From positions 3,148,001 to 3,212,000 of the forward strand of contig JALDNG010000004.1 in NCBI GenBank assembly GCA_024349245.1: a stretch of 64,000 nucleotides of DNA, in the 5' to 3' direction. A program made the position numbers and the translations under genes. Positions 1 to 13,087 of the stretch are shown in pieces (position 1 is the first letter of the stretch; each line of letters starts with the position of its first letter). The notes beneath the pieces are model-generated. The model was given only the letters and a program-made list of their open reading frames with translations. It did no database searches and was not told the origin of the DNA. Source of the DNA: Neodontobutis hainanensis. Its lineage: Eukaryota; Chordata; Actinopteri; Gobiiformes; Odontobutidae.

Positions 1-369
1 ATGAGCTCTTTGAGACGCCAAGTTGGCTTTATGATGATATGCATAGTTATAGCTAAGTACTTTCTGTCCTGGCCATCAGTGTTAAAAGTTTTAGTATAAA
101 CTGAAAAGCTTACTTATACATAAATATTATGAACACAATAGTGTCTCACCACCACTCCCTGCCCCAACAGGAGTGCAGTAACCTTTTCTGATTTTTAATT
201 CAAAAAAAGAAAGGTAAAAGTGGACCAATTTTCCACCATAAAACACAAATACATTACATTCATAAAGTTTAGCGCTTACCTTACACTTTTAGCTTTGACT
301 TTACCATTAGGCTGTAGAGATCCTGTAATTATCTCTGCCTCGTTAAACATTGCATTAAAGCGTTGCCAA
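1..369. other. AT-rich unique sequence, nothing recognised
   Basis: The only open stretch (220-411) begins at GTG and has no recognisable domain. Confidence 0.6.
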
Positions 370-655
370 CCTTTAATTTGCTGCCCTTTTTTCTATTTTT
401 ATCTTTTTTGAGCTGATTTGCTGTATAATAACACTTATTTGGCAATGGTATAACAAATTTCCTGGTTTAATGTATTGTTGACATCCGTGTCAACCAATGG
501 GAACGCTCCGTTTTCCTGAAGCAAGCTGTAATTAGCCAAACTCCTGCTGTGGGCTGTTCATTCTCATCAATTAAAGTCCTTAATTATGAAGCCTAGGTCT
601 TATTTTTTTCACAGATGATTCCCGTTGTCAAACTAAACGCAAGAATAAAAAAAAA
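370..655 (+). repeat. Duplicated non-coding block 1, copy A
   Basis: It aligns in the same orientation with 15520-15840. Shared stretches are ctatttttat/ctatttttac, gctgtataataa/gctgaataataa, tttcctggtt, gtgtcaacca/gtgtcggtca, agctgtaattagccaa/agctgtgattggccaa, cattctcatc, attaaa.tccttaattat, and tttctcacagatga/tttttcacagatga. It contains TTAATTA-type homeodomain cores. No frame or transposon end is seen. Confidence 0.8.
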
Positions 656-2232
656 TAATAAAATTGGTAATCTCTGTTTAAGTGTGTTTGTCTCTGTTGT
701 GTGTTTCGAAAAGTTCCTGTGACTATTCCCATGTGCATTTAATAAAAACACATTTTTAGCCCCAAAAGTGTTTTACTAAATACTGCAACAACACACCAAC
801 CAAAGCTGGCACATGCCCAGTGCCACAGAACAACAGGTCCACAGAGTTTCAGGAAGACATTGCCTTTTGAACTTTTGTGTGAAAAGGCCATTAGTAACTT
901 TAGTAAGTCTTTGAGATTTATTTTCAAGGTGTCAGTTTAAATCTTACATTATTTGTATATATTGCAAACCACTCACAATAATTTACTTTATTTTGCATTC
1001 AACTTATTCAGGCAACGTCTTTCCTAAAGGGCATAGTGGGAAACTGGAGAAAAACAACTCGAGAACAGGCAAATTCCCTAGAACTGAACTTCAGACCTCC
1101 AGGCTAACAACAAAGTGTACTGTATCTAGAATACCCCCTAATACCCCTGCACAAGACCACAACATTCTTTTGTTCATAGATCAAACCCTTTTGTTTTTAA
1201 CACACAGTAAGAAATGCTTTTTGGTGTTTTGTCGAATTTTTAAATGGTATAATTATTGAATATTGCATTTCATAACTGACTGACCACATTTTATTGCCGT
1301 CTTATTGTCACAAAGGCACAGTTAACTGCCACACAACATGCCTGCCTCTCTGTTCTGACGAGCCGACAATTACATAAGTCTGGATTAGTTCACTTGCAAT
1401 AAAAGTCTGAGCCTGTGTGCATGTGTGTGTGTGCCAACTAGGCCAGTATATCCCCAGGCTAACAGTCGTCTAATCTAATCACACCGGCTAATTGTACAGA
1501 CTTGTCTCGGCCTGATTCCCGCCCTGCATCTGTCAGCTACTGTACCTGAAGCGTCTTCATCTATGTGTAACCTATGGAGGGAAATTAGATTCTCACTAAT
1601 GGTCACAAATGAGGGTGAAGGAAAAAAGGATGGAGGGAGATAAGGAAGGAAACACCAGCGCTTTGCCTCAGGCTGCTGTCATAGAGGCTCACCCTGATAT
1701 CAGCTCCTATACAGTGACTCACTATGTTTCCTATTACCTTCAACTCACCCTCGTAATGATACTGTATGTTTGTACTGTAACAAAAATACCACACTGGCGC
1801 TGTGCATAAACTCACAAACACAGGTTGTTTCCTAGCCGTATGAATCATACGCTTCGTTTTACAAACAAAAACACGTCTTGTTTACTTCAAACAGACTTAA
1901 AGCTCGGGTTGTAGTACACGCCGGTCAGGTTTATATAAAGGTCTCGCCTTTATATTACTCCGACTAAATTAAAAATTTCAAAAACAGCCAGCATTTTAAA
2001 CTCACCAATATCCTCTTAAACGGTATTAATTTACTCCAAATGAATGAAAAGTGAGATGTGAGTGTCATGCAGGCGATAGAATTAAGCCACTTAAGTCAAT
2101 GAGCAAATCTGCGCTGGACACAGCTGTGATGTGCCATGTGTGATAATTGCTGGTCTATTAGCACAGACCAGATGAGACAGGAAGCAGACACCGAAAATAA
2201 ATGGTATAACAGGTGAATTTCCAACATAAAGG
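656..2232. other. Non-coding stretch, nothing firm
   Basis: It holds a short GT-rich tract near 1418-1433 and a small imperfect inverted repeat at 1931-1955 (tatataaagg / cctttatatt). The overlapping 66- and 81-codon frames at 1603-1848 lie on opposite strands and match nothing I know. Confidence 0.6.
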
Positions 2233-2526
2233 GTGCAGATACACAGTCAAGAAACACTAAAAGTTGATTTATTTGAACATATTTTTAAGTTCTCTCGCTT
2301 GCTCAACTTCTACGGTCAGTACATGAGGCGCCTCCTCGAAAACCTACAATATATTCATAAACAGTTAACAGGAAAGCGTCTTAGTGTTTATATAAAGGTG
2401 TTTATAGTGTATTTAATCACATCAGGTTATTTTCTCAGTACAGAAATGCAAAAACGGTCAGCTCACAGAGGAGATGAGAATCTACACAAATGCAATAAGT
2501 GTGAGTTAACGTTTGAGTTATTGTGA
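2233..2526 (+). pseudogene. Possible relic of a C2H2 zinc-finger coding stretch
   Basis: One open frame ends with TSGYFLSTEMQKR, SAHRGDENLHKCNKCELTF and a stop. The part HRGDENLHKCNKCELTF resembles a zinc-finger linker and start (HTGEKPYKCxxCGKxF), with both knuckle cysteines present. Upstream, TGKRLSVYIKVF could be the previous linker with its cysteines mutated to Tyr and Val. No His pair follows and no intact finger exists. This could be a decayed finger-array fragment or chance similarity. Confidence 0.3.
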
Positions 2527-4329
2527 TGCACACTATTCTGCCATCGTGCACACACGTTTAAGTGACATGAAAATGACAAAAGAGAGTTAAAAGAATAAAG
2601 ACTGGCTTTGCTTTTTACTTTATCAGTGATTGGATTTGACCTTGAGTTTTCTGAACATTAAGATAGTCACAAGCAACATTTACCTCAAATAACGGCATCT
2701 GAAAAATTATTTTTAATATCAGCTTTTCATTTATTTTGATGTTTAGATTTGTGTGTAATTAAGAGTTTGTTTATCCTGAGTTTTGACTAACAGGATGTAT
2801 ACCTGTCAGGAAAAACTAACACGCAGCAGCTGACAGTGACACTAGCCACGTGCACAAAACAGATTCATAAATAGTTTTTTGTGGAATAAAACACGCCTGA
2901 TATCACAGCCCGTCACATAACCACAAACTAACAAGAAATATACGATATTTATTCAAAAGGAATGTGTCCCTTAGTGGGTTTACATTATGAACATGTCGCT
3001 TTTTTGAAGCTAATTTAAATTTTTACTGGCAGCTGTGAAAAATATGTGTTCTTTGCATCTGTAGAGTTTATTGCGCTTTAATGTCAGCGTCAAAGGTTTT
3101 CATGAGAACCGAAACAAAGACGAGAGTTAGCATGTAGTGTCAGGTGTTGAAGAGCACCACAAAAATACTTGCAAATTCAGCTCCATGTTCATATTTCAAG
3201 TGCCTGTCATTTCTGATGTCGTAATCCACACTCTTCCTCCCAAATACCCTGCACTTCGGTGTTCCTCTGTATTCAAACCCCTTCCCCCCTGTCTGTGGTA
3301 TGTTATCTCACAAAGCAGAAACGGCCTAAAAACAAGCCGCTCGCAGTGAGCCCTGAGCTATGGGATCGTTGTGGGAATCTCTGTGTGGAGGTATACATTA
3401 TCGCTAACCACAGATCTCAAGGCTGTTTAAGGGCATGTCCCAGCACTTTCAAATCCAACCAAAATGCAAGCACTTTATAAAAACATACAGTTACACATCC
3501 CTGCATTTTCAAGGTTACTTGAGTAGAAGGTTCAGTGGATATATAAGAGATTAGACATTGCCAGCTTATTGAAATACAGAAACAGACATGTTTTCTTCTG
3601 CGTAATCCCTATCATTCCATTTACTCAGCTTGTATTTTGTCATTACATGCATACACACACACTGTTGATATGATGACCGCAGGCAAAGGTAACACACAGC
3701 TAAACAGATTTGTGCATTTCCCTGTTGTGAATAATTGTCCAATCTTCTGCCACTTTAACAGACTTTTAACATGTCTTTGCTGTGTCTTTGAAACAGTCAT
3801 GTTTTTTCATTGGCTTTGAATTTGCACTTGTCTTGAAACATTTTCAAGCCCAAGGTTAGAAAATTGGAAGTGACAATTAAATGTCCTTGTATATGCATAA
3901 CACTCTTAAATGGCCACTCTGGTCTACAAATAGGGCTAAATTAACTCCAAAACTTGCATTTATACTTGCCCAAACACCGAAGATACATATTATTGTCCAG
4001 CCTTAACATTAAACAGCCAGTGAGTACTGGGCTGTACCAATATTTCAATAAAATCTGGATAATTTAGACATGTTAAGTGCAAATATCTGTCACAAGAATT
4101 AACAATATTGCAATACAAGCAGTTCTTTACGGCTGTTGTTATTGTAATTATGGTAACTTATCAACCATTTACAGTATATATTGTGAAGTCATAGTTGCTA
4201 TTTTATCAACCAAGTGGTAATATATTGGCACAATATAGCAGGGCGTAAAACATTTAAATTGACATTTCTATTGTCAAAACTCAAACTGTGTTCAGATTTT
4301 GTCAAAAAGAATTAATCTCTGAATGACAC
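2527..4329. other. Non-coding AT-rich stretch
   Basis: No gene is seen. The part at 4030-4252 starts gggctgtaccaatat and ends cacaatatagcagggcg. This is loosely like the inverted ends of the element at 52.9-53.5 kb, so an eroded MITE is possible but unproven. Confidence 0.5.
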
Positions 4330-4512
4330 AGGGGTCACAGTGGCTCAGTGGTAGGTTGGTGGTTCGATTCCCACTCTCCCCACAGTTCATACTGTCGTTG
4401 TGTCCTTGGTAGAGACACTTAACCCACCTTGCCTCCAGTGGTGTTCCAGCTGTAACACTGGTGAATGGAAACGTGATGTAAGTCGCTTTGGAGAAAAGGA
4501 AATGAAGAATTG
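4330..4512 (+). mobile_element. tRNA-derived SINE, internally shortened head
   Basis: A perfect A box, tggctcagtgg (4341-4351), and a perfect B box, ggttcgattcc (4361-4371), identify an RNA polymerase III promoter of tRNA origin. They are only about 10 bases apart instead of the usual 30-40, so the region between them is deleted. The body (ttgtgtccttgg, ccttgcctccagtggtgttc, gatgtaagtcgctttggaga) is that of a common fish SINE-like repeat. Confidence 0.75.
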
Positions 4513-4814
4513 GGCAGGAAAACATACACTGATATTATCTCTATATCAAATTGAAAGTATAAACCTCTATAGTGTTGAATTTTAAAAGTGCAAACAAAGC
4601 AGGTCGAGGTTAAATAACCATTCTGATTCTTCTTCAGACGTCTATATTCATGTAAAACTCAGAGCCGGAAAAAGGAGGGGGTCAAGGCTTGTTGTTTGAC
4701 GTCTTGATGAGGAAGACTTTTGAGAAGGACAACTAAGACAGAATCACGGCAAAAGCATGATTAACTAACAAACAAAAACTCACGCCACTGTAACTCTTCA
4801 GCCAGATGAAGTTT

Positions 4815-5240
4815 TACTAAACCATAATTAAACCTAGAGCCCAGAGCATAAACTTAAACCCAGGATTAAAAAAGGACTATCCCAAACCAGGGACTAAAAC
4901 AGGACAGCATTCAGTGCATCCAAGACTACATCCAAGTGAAAACCCAGCCCTGAGCTTAGACTTAATCAAGACAAAAAAGTCCCAAACAAATATTTAACCT
5001 TAAACTAAACTAGGCTTTTACCAACCACAAAGAAATAAACCATAACTGCGAAGTCTCAGGACTAAACAACACCTAAACCAAGGACTAATATATGACAAAA
5101 AGACTCAAATAAACTGAAAGTAAATCTTGAAATATACTCATGAATACACTCAACATGAAGTGATTGTGCTCAGACTCAACAGGACTTCCTTAGGACTAAA
5201 ACCATGGCTTAAACCAGCACTAACCCACACCAAATGAAAC
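4815..5240 (+). repeat. Decayed tandem array of an aggactaaacc-like unit
   Basis: Variants of (ccca/aacca)ggactaaa recur irregularly: cccaggattaaa, accagggactaaaa, tctcaggactaaac, accaaggactaata, cttaggactaaaa and accagcactaaccc. Spacing is no longer regular, so this looks like an old minisatellite. Confidence 0.5.
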
Positions 5241-8200
5241 CATGACTGCACCAGTAAATAGAGAGCACATCCTAACCTTAAAAAGTATGAAACGCAGACA
5301 GGGGAAGTGCCGGAGTGTCTTATTTTCCCAGACACTTGACTACAGCCCTTTTCGTTGTGCATTTTGTCTGTATATACATTTACACGCACATAACACCAGA
5401 TATCCTCCCGGAGACAGGGTTTGTGGCGCTAAGCTATTTATACAAACAAGCCAATCCCGCTCAGACAGGGTGCAACGGCAGAGCTCTAAAAGATGGTTCT
5501 GGGGAGACAGAATAGGATAAACGCTAACAGCCGAACAGAGAGAGGCTGCTGAAAATCTCATTAACTGTAAATTGAAAAACAGAGTAAAAATGTCTTCTAG
5601 AGAAATAGCCAGGGCTGCGCTGCTTTTTCATCTTCTCTACAACTTTCAGGAGTCGATATCTCCAGTCTCTCACTTTGGCTTTTCTCACATAAAACATGAG
5701 GTACGTTCACATTAAAGGAAAAAGTGGTCCCTGTCTGATTTATTTATCTGAACACTGACATTACTTGTACTGAATGAACAAAGTGCAAAATAAAGAGTGT
5801 TTACTGTTCAACCTTTTGATGGTTATAATTATAATGTGTTTTTGCATTTTATTTTTGGTGAAGTTATATTGCCTTTGGTCTCACAAAAAGTCTACAAAGA
5901 CCCAAAACCAAATGACCCAACCTAATTTACCTAAAATGTCACTCTGGAGTTTGACTATGATTGTTTTTTGCAAGAATTTGTGTAATTGGCCATGATTAAC
6001 ACATTTGACTGTTTTTTCTTTTATTGATTTATTTGATTGACAGCACATGTTGATGAACATACACGAGACACAGTCACATGAATGTAAACATGTAACAAAT
6101 GTAATAACAAAAAACAATTGACTGGATTAGGAACAAAGGTTATGCAGTGGGTCAACTACGGAGGCACATGGTCGCTTCACTAACAAATGAGATCACGGGC
6201 CTCACATAATCTTTTATAATCTTTTAGACTTTATCAGAGAGGTGTTGCCATAAAGACATAAAGTTACAGAGAAGCCATAACTAATTGCCATAAGTAATTG
6301 ACCTATTTCCTCGTTGTGGCTGTGTATGGTTTACTTGACCAGGATTTCTTTGCTTATTTTGTGCTGGAGCTGGGTGCTGTACACATTGATTTGTCTGACA
6401 TCCATTTCTGTCAAAGCACTAAGCAAAGTTATGACAAACTAGGGGCTCGTTGGGAATGCTTCACTAAAATTTGAAATGTATCTAATTTGGAGAAAAATCA
6501 TAGTAGGTATGATAATGGGTGCATTCTTGTGTGTGTGCAGTTTTATGCTTGCTCAGTGAAGGTATTTATTAACAGGTTTTTCGTTTGCTTGATTCTCTGC
6601 AGGATGCGGCTGAAACCTGGGCTTTGAGCCTATTTTCAACCACAACCTGCTTCCCTTTAAATACCACCATTGTCACACCTGTACCATCAACACATGTAAC
6701 TATGAGTTTTATTAGGCAAAACTGTAATTACTTTTTACTGTGTTTAAGCAGATATTACTCAACACTATGTTTTACCAGTACTGTTAAAACCTCAGGTTAG
6801 CAGAGTATCAACAATTACATTGATATAGTTCTATTATGAGGTTTGACTAAACAGAGAGCTTTATTTCCTTTGGGTATTCAGGCCTTTATTAGATTCTCCA
6901 CCAGTATTTCCAGGTGAAATTACCTTCTCAGATTTTAGCTTAGCATCTGAAACTGCATTACAGGCCTAGCACCACTCACTACACAGGCTAATTGTTAACA
7001 AATGATGATGCCCTTCACTTGGGCTCATTATGTATATTCTCTGCTGCTGTGTAAATTTAGCAATAGGCAAATAATGGGCTTTAAATGTTTGCATAATGCA
7101 CATATTGGTCTTTGTAACCCAAGAAATAGCCAAATAATATTATTTTGTGTAAAGGAGACAGGAACATAATTATAGGGACTAAACAATGAACTGCTGCAAA
7201 TGGTTCCAGTAAAAATGTTTTAATACTATACACATAACACTATTTCTTTGACAGTTTAAAAGTGAGGTTTATAGAGAACTTTTAAAAAATATATACTGAC
7301 AACCACATGGACATGCCTGTACTGGGGAGTGCGGAGCTCTAGATTGATGAGAAAAAGAATAAAGGGTCGTCCTTGGATGAAAAAAATGCATGTAAATACC
7401 TTCTATCTAACACACTGGCCTCATTAGCTCCTGTCTACTTCTCCAAACTAGGCAGTGTCCTGGGGAATGTGTTACATAAGCCTCAGTATCTTATAGACTT
7501 TCTTTTACCAAATAATGTAATTTAAGACAACACAGCATACACAACCAAGCATGATATAAGAACATAAATGACTTTGCGTAGGGGCCATGATGGGGTTTTA
7601 AAGTAACTAAAAACTAGATTGGCGTTCATCACTATGGCATAGGTAAGATGGCAGACAGCCGATGTCGGTAGATTATATATGTGTCCAACATTAATAATAA
7701 AGCAGCATTATGTCCCTTTACGTTTAATATTTGTGGTCATATCTGATAAAGTAATTTATGCATAAACAAGGACATTCAACAGTAATCTATCAGGACTTCT
7801 AGAATACCTTTTGAAAGGAACTCTCCCAATATTTTTTTATCTACTGTGACCAACCTTTGGGCCTCAACCCACCTTTCGACAAACACTTCTATAAAAAGCC
7901 TCATCTGTCAAATTTATTATCAGCTGTACATGTTTTTTTTGGGGGGGGTACTTCCTTTCCGGCTGTTTCTTTCAGCACTGCCTCCGTTTAGTATTCACAA
8001 CCGGTCTTACTCATTTGACTTTTCCTGCGCCGCTATAATTTCCATCTCAGCACCTCTTTCTCTCTCTGTCTTTTTGTTTGCGTCTATCTCTCTGCTTTGC
8101 TGAGGTGCTCTGGATGGGAGATGAGTCATTGCAGCTTTTGCCACTCTATGGATGATTTATCTGCCCACAAGGAAGCAGGGAGGGGGATGACGGAGGTATG

Positions 8201-9419
8201 AGTGGTTAAATCAGCGCAGGGGAGGCGTATTGTGGAAGCAAAAGATGAAGGGAACCTGCTGGCTTCATTCTCTTTCAAAAAACGAGTCTGTAGACTGTCA
8301 AGAAAAATGCTCCAGACAAATATTTAATTCATCAAAGCACCCCTGATGTTTCAATAAATTAAATATTTTCCAAAGGCTTTTCTAAACAAAGATCAGAATT
8401 CATTTTGAATTTCTGTCTTTGCCAAGCACCTGTGGCAAGAGTTTTTTCTCGGAGAGAAGGTGTTTACTTTGTCAGTGTGCCAAACTTTTGGACAAGTTGT
8501 GACACATGAAAAATAAGTTGTTACGGGCAAAAGTTCAGCAGTGACAGGGATGGGATTGATGATCTTAAAAGGGCGTAAAGCAAAGGAGACAGGGGAAAGA
8601 AGTCAGTAAAAGGCAGCAAAAATTAAGATGCAAAATTGAGAACGTTGAAATGAGATGAAAATTTTGACACAACCCAGTCTTAGCAAAGTTTCATCACTAT
8701 TTGATATTTCTGCAATTTTTTGGAAATGTTAAAAATGATGTGGTGCGTGTGACATAAAATATCACCATTTTTCACCAGAGCTTCCTTCCCACAAATCAAA
8801 ATCTTAAAGAGGCAGTGGAGGGTATTAGGTAAAAGAAAAATGTTACCTTTGCTTAAGCAACATTTCAAAATCTATTAATAATTAAGATCAAATTTCAGAC
8901 TTGGAAAAGATGTGTGAAAGTAGGTGGCACTGTCGCCTCTTATGTTCCTGAGCATGAGCGATAAGTATATTTAAAGATAGTACTGTAAGTAGTATTTTAA
9001 CTTTTATTTTACTATCCTAAGGCAACAGTATTGGGATGATGCTCTGTGTACATTTAAGTTTCAACATTAAAACACTCTGAAGCTTACTAAAATGGAAATA
9101 AAGTGTAAAGAAATCAGTCTCAAAGAAGTTAATGTGCTGTTTTGGTTTGCCTGTTATTACACTTTCTACCACTAGATGGAGTCAAGAGCCACTGCAGCGA
9201 TTAACCCCAGCTAAAGGAGGTTCCTTTGCCATCTTTAAGTAGTTGCTCCATCCTTACAATAATAAAAAAATAACTTGAAGCCTTAATTCAGTGATAAGTA
9301 AGATCATTGCAATAGTAGAAGTGTGCAGGCTAATGTAGTAGTGTGCTAGCTAGCTAGTTAGCCATCAATGTTAGATCTGTTATTATGGAAAGATTAAAAT
9401 TATTGGAAAAGTAAAGCCA
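5241..9419. other. 4.2-kb non-coding stretch
   Basis: I see no exon or transposon end. Minor items are a T-run followed by a G-run at about 7930-7948, pyrimidine-rich DNA at 8045-8080, and a ctagctagctag stretch near 9346. The open frames are short and compositionally biased. Confidence 0.55.
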
Positions 9420-9728
9420 GGAGTGTGCATTATCTTAATACATTTACTTGAGTAATTTTCTCCCATCTACTTCCTACACTTTTCACTTTTATTTAATTAC
9501 ATTTTGGAGATAAAAAAAAAATCACCATTAAACAATACACAAGATTATTTTTTTATATATTGACATCATGAGTTCTGCTTTGAATCCTAGTCTGGGTTCC
9601 CACTAATGTTGAAAAAGCTGAGAAGAAGCAGTTATATTTGTGTCTATTTTCACTTTTACTTGAGTAATATTTATTTTACACAATAACCAGAGTACAGATT
9701 TTTTACTACTTTACCCACCTCTGAGCTC
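9420..9728. repeat. Fragments of a dispersed fish repeat (acttgagtaa family)
   Basis: The stretches catttacttgagtaatttt and cttttacttgagtaatattt, with the close ctactttacccacctctga, are familiar from a common dispersed repeat of fish genomes. Ends and class are not resolved. Confidence 0.4.
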
Positions 9729-11159
9729 TGCAAAGGTATCCTGCTGGAGCTAGTGTTTTTGCTCTGAAAAAATAAAAATAAAGAACTTTCAAAATTAGGC
9801 ACAGTCTGTGAACCGCACCCGAAATGCCTCAGTGGTAACAGATACATTCGATTTTGTAGACTGAGTTGGAGGAAACGAGACAAACCAAGGACAGAAATGA
9901 AACAAAATGAGAACAAGACCTGCCTGTTCGGCCAGACACAACAGACATCACTCAGAAGGTAAAGCGTCTCGAATGGAGGCGCGGGGGGTGGGTTAAACGA
10001 CAGAGGGGGGCAGGGCTGGGGGACAGGAGCGTTTTTGATGTGAAGCAGAAGTGAGAGCGAGTGATGGAGGGATGCAGGGGAGGAGAGGATGCTGAGAGAA
10101 GCAGCCAGGAGGGAATTTATTGCAATCATTACACTTGATGGACTCAGTGAAGCCGCACTTCATACACACTGTCTGGCTCTGGTGTTTGTGTGTAAATACG
10201 ACGCATCCCGCCACACACACACACACATTCATGTGCATAGGCTCATACACTGTCTGGATGGACATTTTTTTTTAGTGTTTTCTTTTGCAGGTTAACATTT
10301 ATGAGCAGGGGAGGAGATGAGGAAGGGGAATAGCAGGCTGGGAGGGGTGAAGGCAGTCTCTGTAATTTTCTGTCTGGTTACAACAGTGTGTCATTTTTAT
10401 ATCAATGTACTTACCTCAGCTATTTCCTCCACCTTCCCCCTTTTTTCTCTCCCAGACAAAAGAAAATCACACGTAAAACTTGCCGCGAGCTGTCGCTAAA
10501 AGCCACTTTCTATAAGGCCCACATTACCAGTCTGTCGGTAAATGAGTCTGTCTATATGAGCACGTCTAAGTCTGGGTCATGTGACACCAAGCCAGACGAG
10601 ATGTTATCCGCAGCCTCCAGACATTACATATACCCTGACGTGGTTTCTACCTCACTGAACATAAGAAAGATGGAAAACCCGAGATAAATAATCTGTGTTT
10701 TTCTACAGAAATGGATTTGACCTCGATGCTATGTCAGTCCCTTTATATTATAGGTTTTACTGGGAAGACTTCAAGACCAGACATGAAATGTTGGGACATA
10801 GTGTAAACACTGCAAACCTTTCTCTGCAATATTGAAAAGATGAAAAGAAGGAGAAGAATGCAAACAAAGATTAGGTCTGCACTATATTTATATATAATCC
10901 ATAGATTGTAAATAAACATGGATGTAATTCTCCCATAGCTCCCCTATTCACCGATATTGTCATTACAACAGGGTAATAAAATGGCGGTTACATCCGGGCT
11001 TTTCGGCTTTTACTCCATAGTAAAATAATAGTTTTTAGATAGCATAAACGGAGGTATTAATCAACCCCCCCCCAGCCCACAGTGTGAACCAATAAGCTTC
11101 GTCGTACAGCTATTTAAAATTACTAAACAGTCGTGATCACAACCATACTTTATGATTGG
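9729..11159. other. Non-coding stretch with purine-rich and homopolymer tracts
   Basis: A G/A-rich tract spans roughly 9975-10090. Its complement gives a 152-codon low-complexity frame that I do not accept. A run of nine C lies at 11065-11073. Confidence 0.55.
10211..10226 (+). repeat. Short (CA)n microsatellite
   Basis: About eight CA units, followed by another alternating stretch, cattcatgtgcat. Confidence 0.85.
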
Positions 11160-11230
11160 TACAGTTTTAAAGGTGCAGTGTTTAGTTTTTGGCAGCATCT
11201 GGTGGTGAATTTGAACAATCTCAATAAAAA
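11160..11230 (+). repeat. Short dispersed repeat fragment (aaaggtgcagtgt type)
   Basis: The block ttttaaaggtgcagtgttta then ggcagcatctggtggtgaat resembles a frequent fish repeat beginning aaaggtgcagtgtgtag. A related start, tttaaagttgcagtgtgtag, lies at 56188. Confidence 0.4.
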
Positions 11231-11884
11231 TAAGTCTAAGGATTATGTTCATGCTTAATTTTCTTTACTGCCTCATTGGAATGTTTACTTTACAGTATTA
11301 TTGATGTTCAATGTATTGATTGCTCTACAAAACTTTACTTTTACTCCCAAATGTCCAGTGTTATCGTTACTAGAAGACACTGTAATGCTACATAGATTCA
11401 ATCGAGCCAAATGAGTTCAATCAATCATAGTGGCATCATAGTTCATTTTTATGCCTTCCATGATTAATGGCAACTGCAGTCCAATGACATCCATACAGCT
11501 GTAGTGCAAGCTAATGAACGGTTCATTCTCTGTCACCGATTAATACTTCCTTTTGAGTCATTTTCTCCCAATAGAAATGTTCCCATGATGAAGCATTGTG
11601 GCTGTTTCCTGTCAGTGTGACGTAAGTTGGCTATTCACCGCGCCAACCGGCATTGTGCCCAGCTGCCAGTTCTCCAGACAGCCCTCCCCAGCTCGGTTTA
11701 TCCCCTGGCAGCACTGGCCCAGCGGTGCTTGGGTGACAGCTTTCTGATTTAAAAACCCAGCCGCGGCGTTTTGTTTCTGCCCCGCTAACTCTTCCTATAA
11801 CCTAACCAGCCTTTATCAGCGGCGCACAGACTGCAGCGAGCTGGATACGACACCTGGCAGAGGAGGGGGGCGACGGGGCGGACT
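11231..11884. promoter_or_regulatory. Possible conserved non-coding (regulatory) stretch
   Basis: From 11398 to 11630 the DNA is complex, non-repetitive and full of ATTA/TAAT cores (catgattaatggc, ccgattaatac). The next part, 11640-11770, is GC-richer with cagctg-type E-boxes. Texture is the only evidence; conservation was not tested. Confidence 0.25.
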
Positions 11885-12050
11885 GCTGTGAGAAAGAGAA
11901 AAATGGAAAAATGGGGAATAAAAAGAAAAGGAAACAGGATTGGAAGGAGGGAGAGGAGAAAAGACAAGTGCAGGGGGTGTAATCCAGCAACTGGGGAGTT
12001 CTTCCACACTGGGCTGTTGTCCTGCCCCGCCAATGACCCTGCCATCAGTA
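11885..12050 (+). repeat. Duplicated non-coding block 2, copy A
   Basis: It aligns with 13088-13275 in the same orientation: aataaaaagaaaaggaaa, gaggagaaaagacaagtgca, ggtgtaatccagcaactggg, gagttcttccacac, cttgtcctgcc-like and atgaccctgccatcag. The left half is purine-rich and the right half more balanced. The short open frames on the minus strand here differ in frame from those in the partner, so the similarity is at DNA level. Confidence 0.8.
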
Positions 12051-13087
12051 GACCATTCTATAGCATGACATTTCTATTTTTTACACCCCACTGTTACCTA
12101 TATTAAAGTATTACTTTGGATGGGAGGTGTGATCGCTCAAAGGGAGGTACTAACACAGGTGAGACAGGGTTCACAGACAAAGGGCATGTTCTTTACATAA
12201 GCAGTGACCTATTATATGCAATGGGTATATTACAAGAAATTAATTTAGAACTGCCCCCTTTGACCTATCAACCTTCACCAGTGGCCACAACATGTTGTCG
12301 TCAAGCACATTGAAATGTCAGGAACAAAAGAAGACTGCATGTACAAGGGCAGTAGTGGACCTGCTAAATGGTAAAAAAAACATTGGCAAGTCCCAACTGG
12401 ACACAGGATATATGCAACAATATCCAGGTTTCTTAAGGAGGTCTTATTTCTCAAAACCAGAATTTATTATTTTATCCCAGTTTCTGAAACCAGGATATGG
12501 GTTTACATGGACAAATACAAAAAAACTATCCTTAAAGAATCCAATGCAAACCAGAAAACTCAAATGCATGTAAACATTGAGTCCTTGTGAGGGTTCTTCC
12601 TTAAATGTTCTGTGGAAAGACGCTCTGTAGTCTTTATTTAAATGAATGCCAAATATTTTACTATCCCAGAAAGAAACTTAAATAGAGCTAGCTTTTCCCA
12701 AACATGTCCCATGCACTACAGAAGGTGTGGTTTTCCACAAAGCTTGGTGGTAAAAGACATGAAATGGAGTAAGATGATAGGAGACATCTCAAGTTTTAAA
12801 GGAGATGCATTACAAAACACATTACATAAAATGATGTGTGCAATACAACGTTATCAAGTTCAGTGAGTTAGCCCTGTGCAGTTAGTGTCCATTTAAAGTT
12901 CATTTATTTATTTTTTTGTTGCCATGTTTTAATGTGTCATGCTTATTACACCTCACACTAGGCTGAAGACGTTAAAATGCTGATGCTCTCTATAAAAGCT
13001 CACATGTCCTGTCTTTTCTGATGTCTAGTTTCCTTCAGTATAAATAGGAGACTGGACAACAGAAATGGGATTGTGAAGGCACAAATT
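12051..13087. other. Non-coding spacer between the two copies of block 2
   Basis: The part at 12400-12580 (aaccaggatatgggtttaca) may be a fragment of a dispersed repeat. The remainder is unrecognised. Confidence 0.45.

Noticed and set aside
1931..1955. Small inverted repeat tatataaagg/cctttatatt as a terminator or MITE
   Set aside because: Arms are short and imperfect, no flanking duplication, and similar AT-rich fold-backs are expected by chance.
4341..4371. tRNA gene
   Set aside because: A and B boxes are present but cloverleaf arms and anticodon are absent; it is a SINE head.
9671..10129. 152-codon minus-strand open frame
   Set aside because: Composition is biased (runs of Ser, Leu and Pro) and follows from purine-rich DNA on the plus strand; no domain, and overlapped by other frames.
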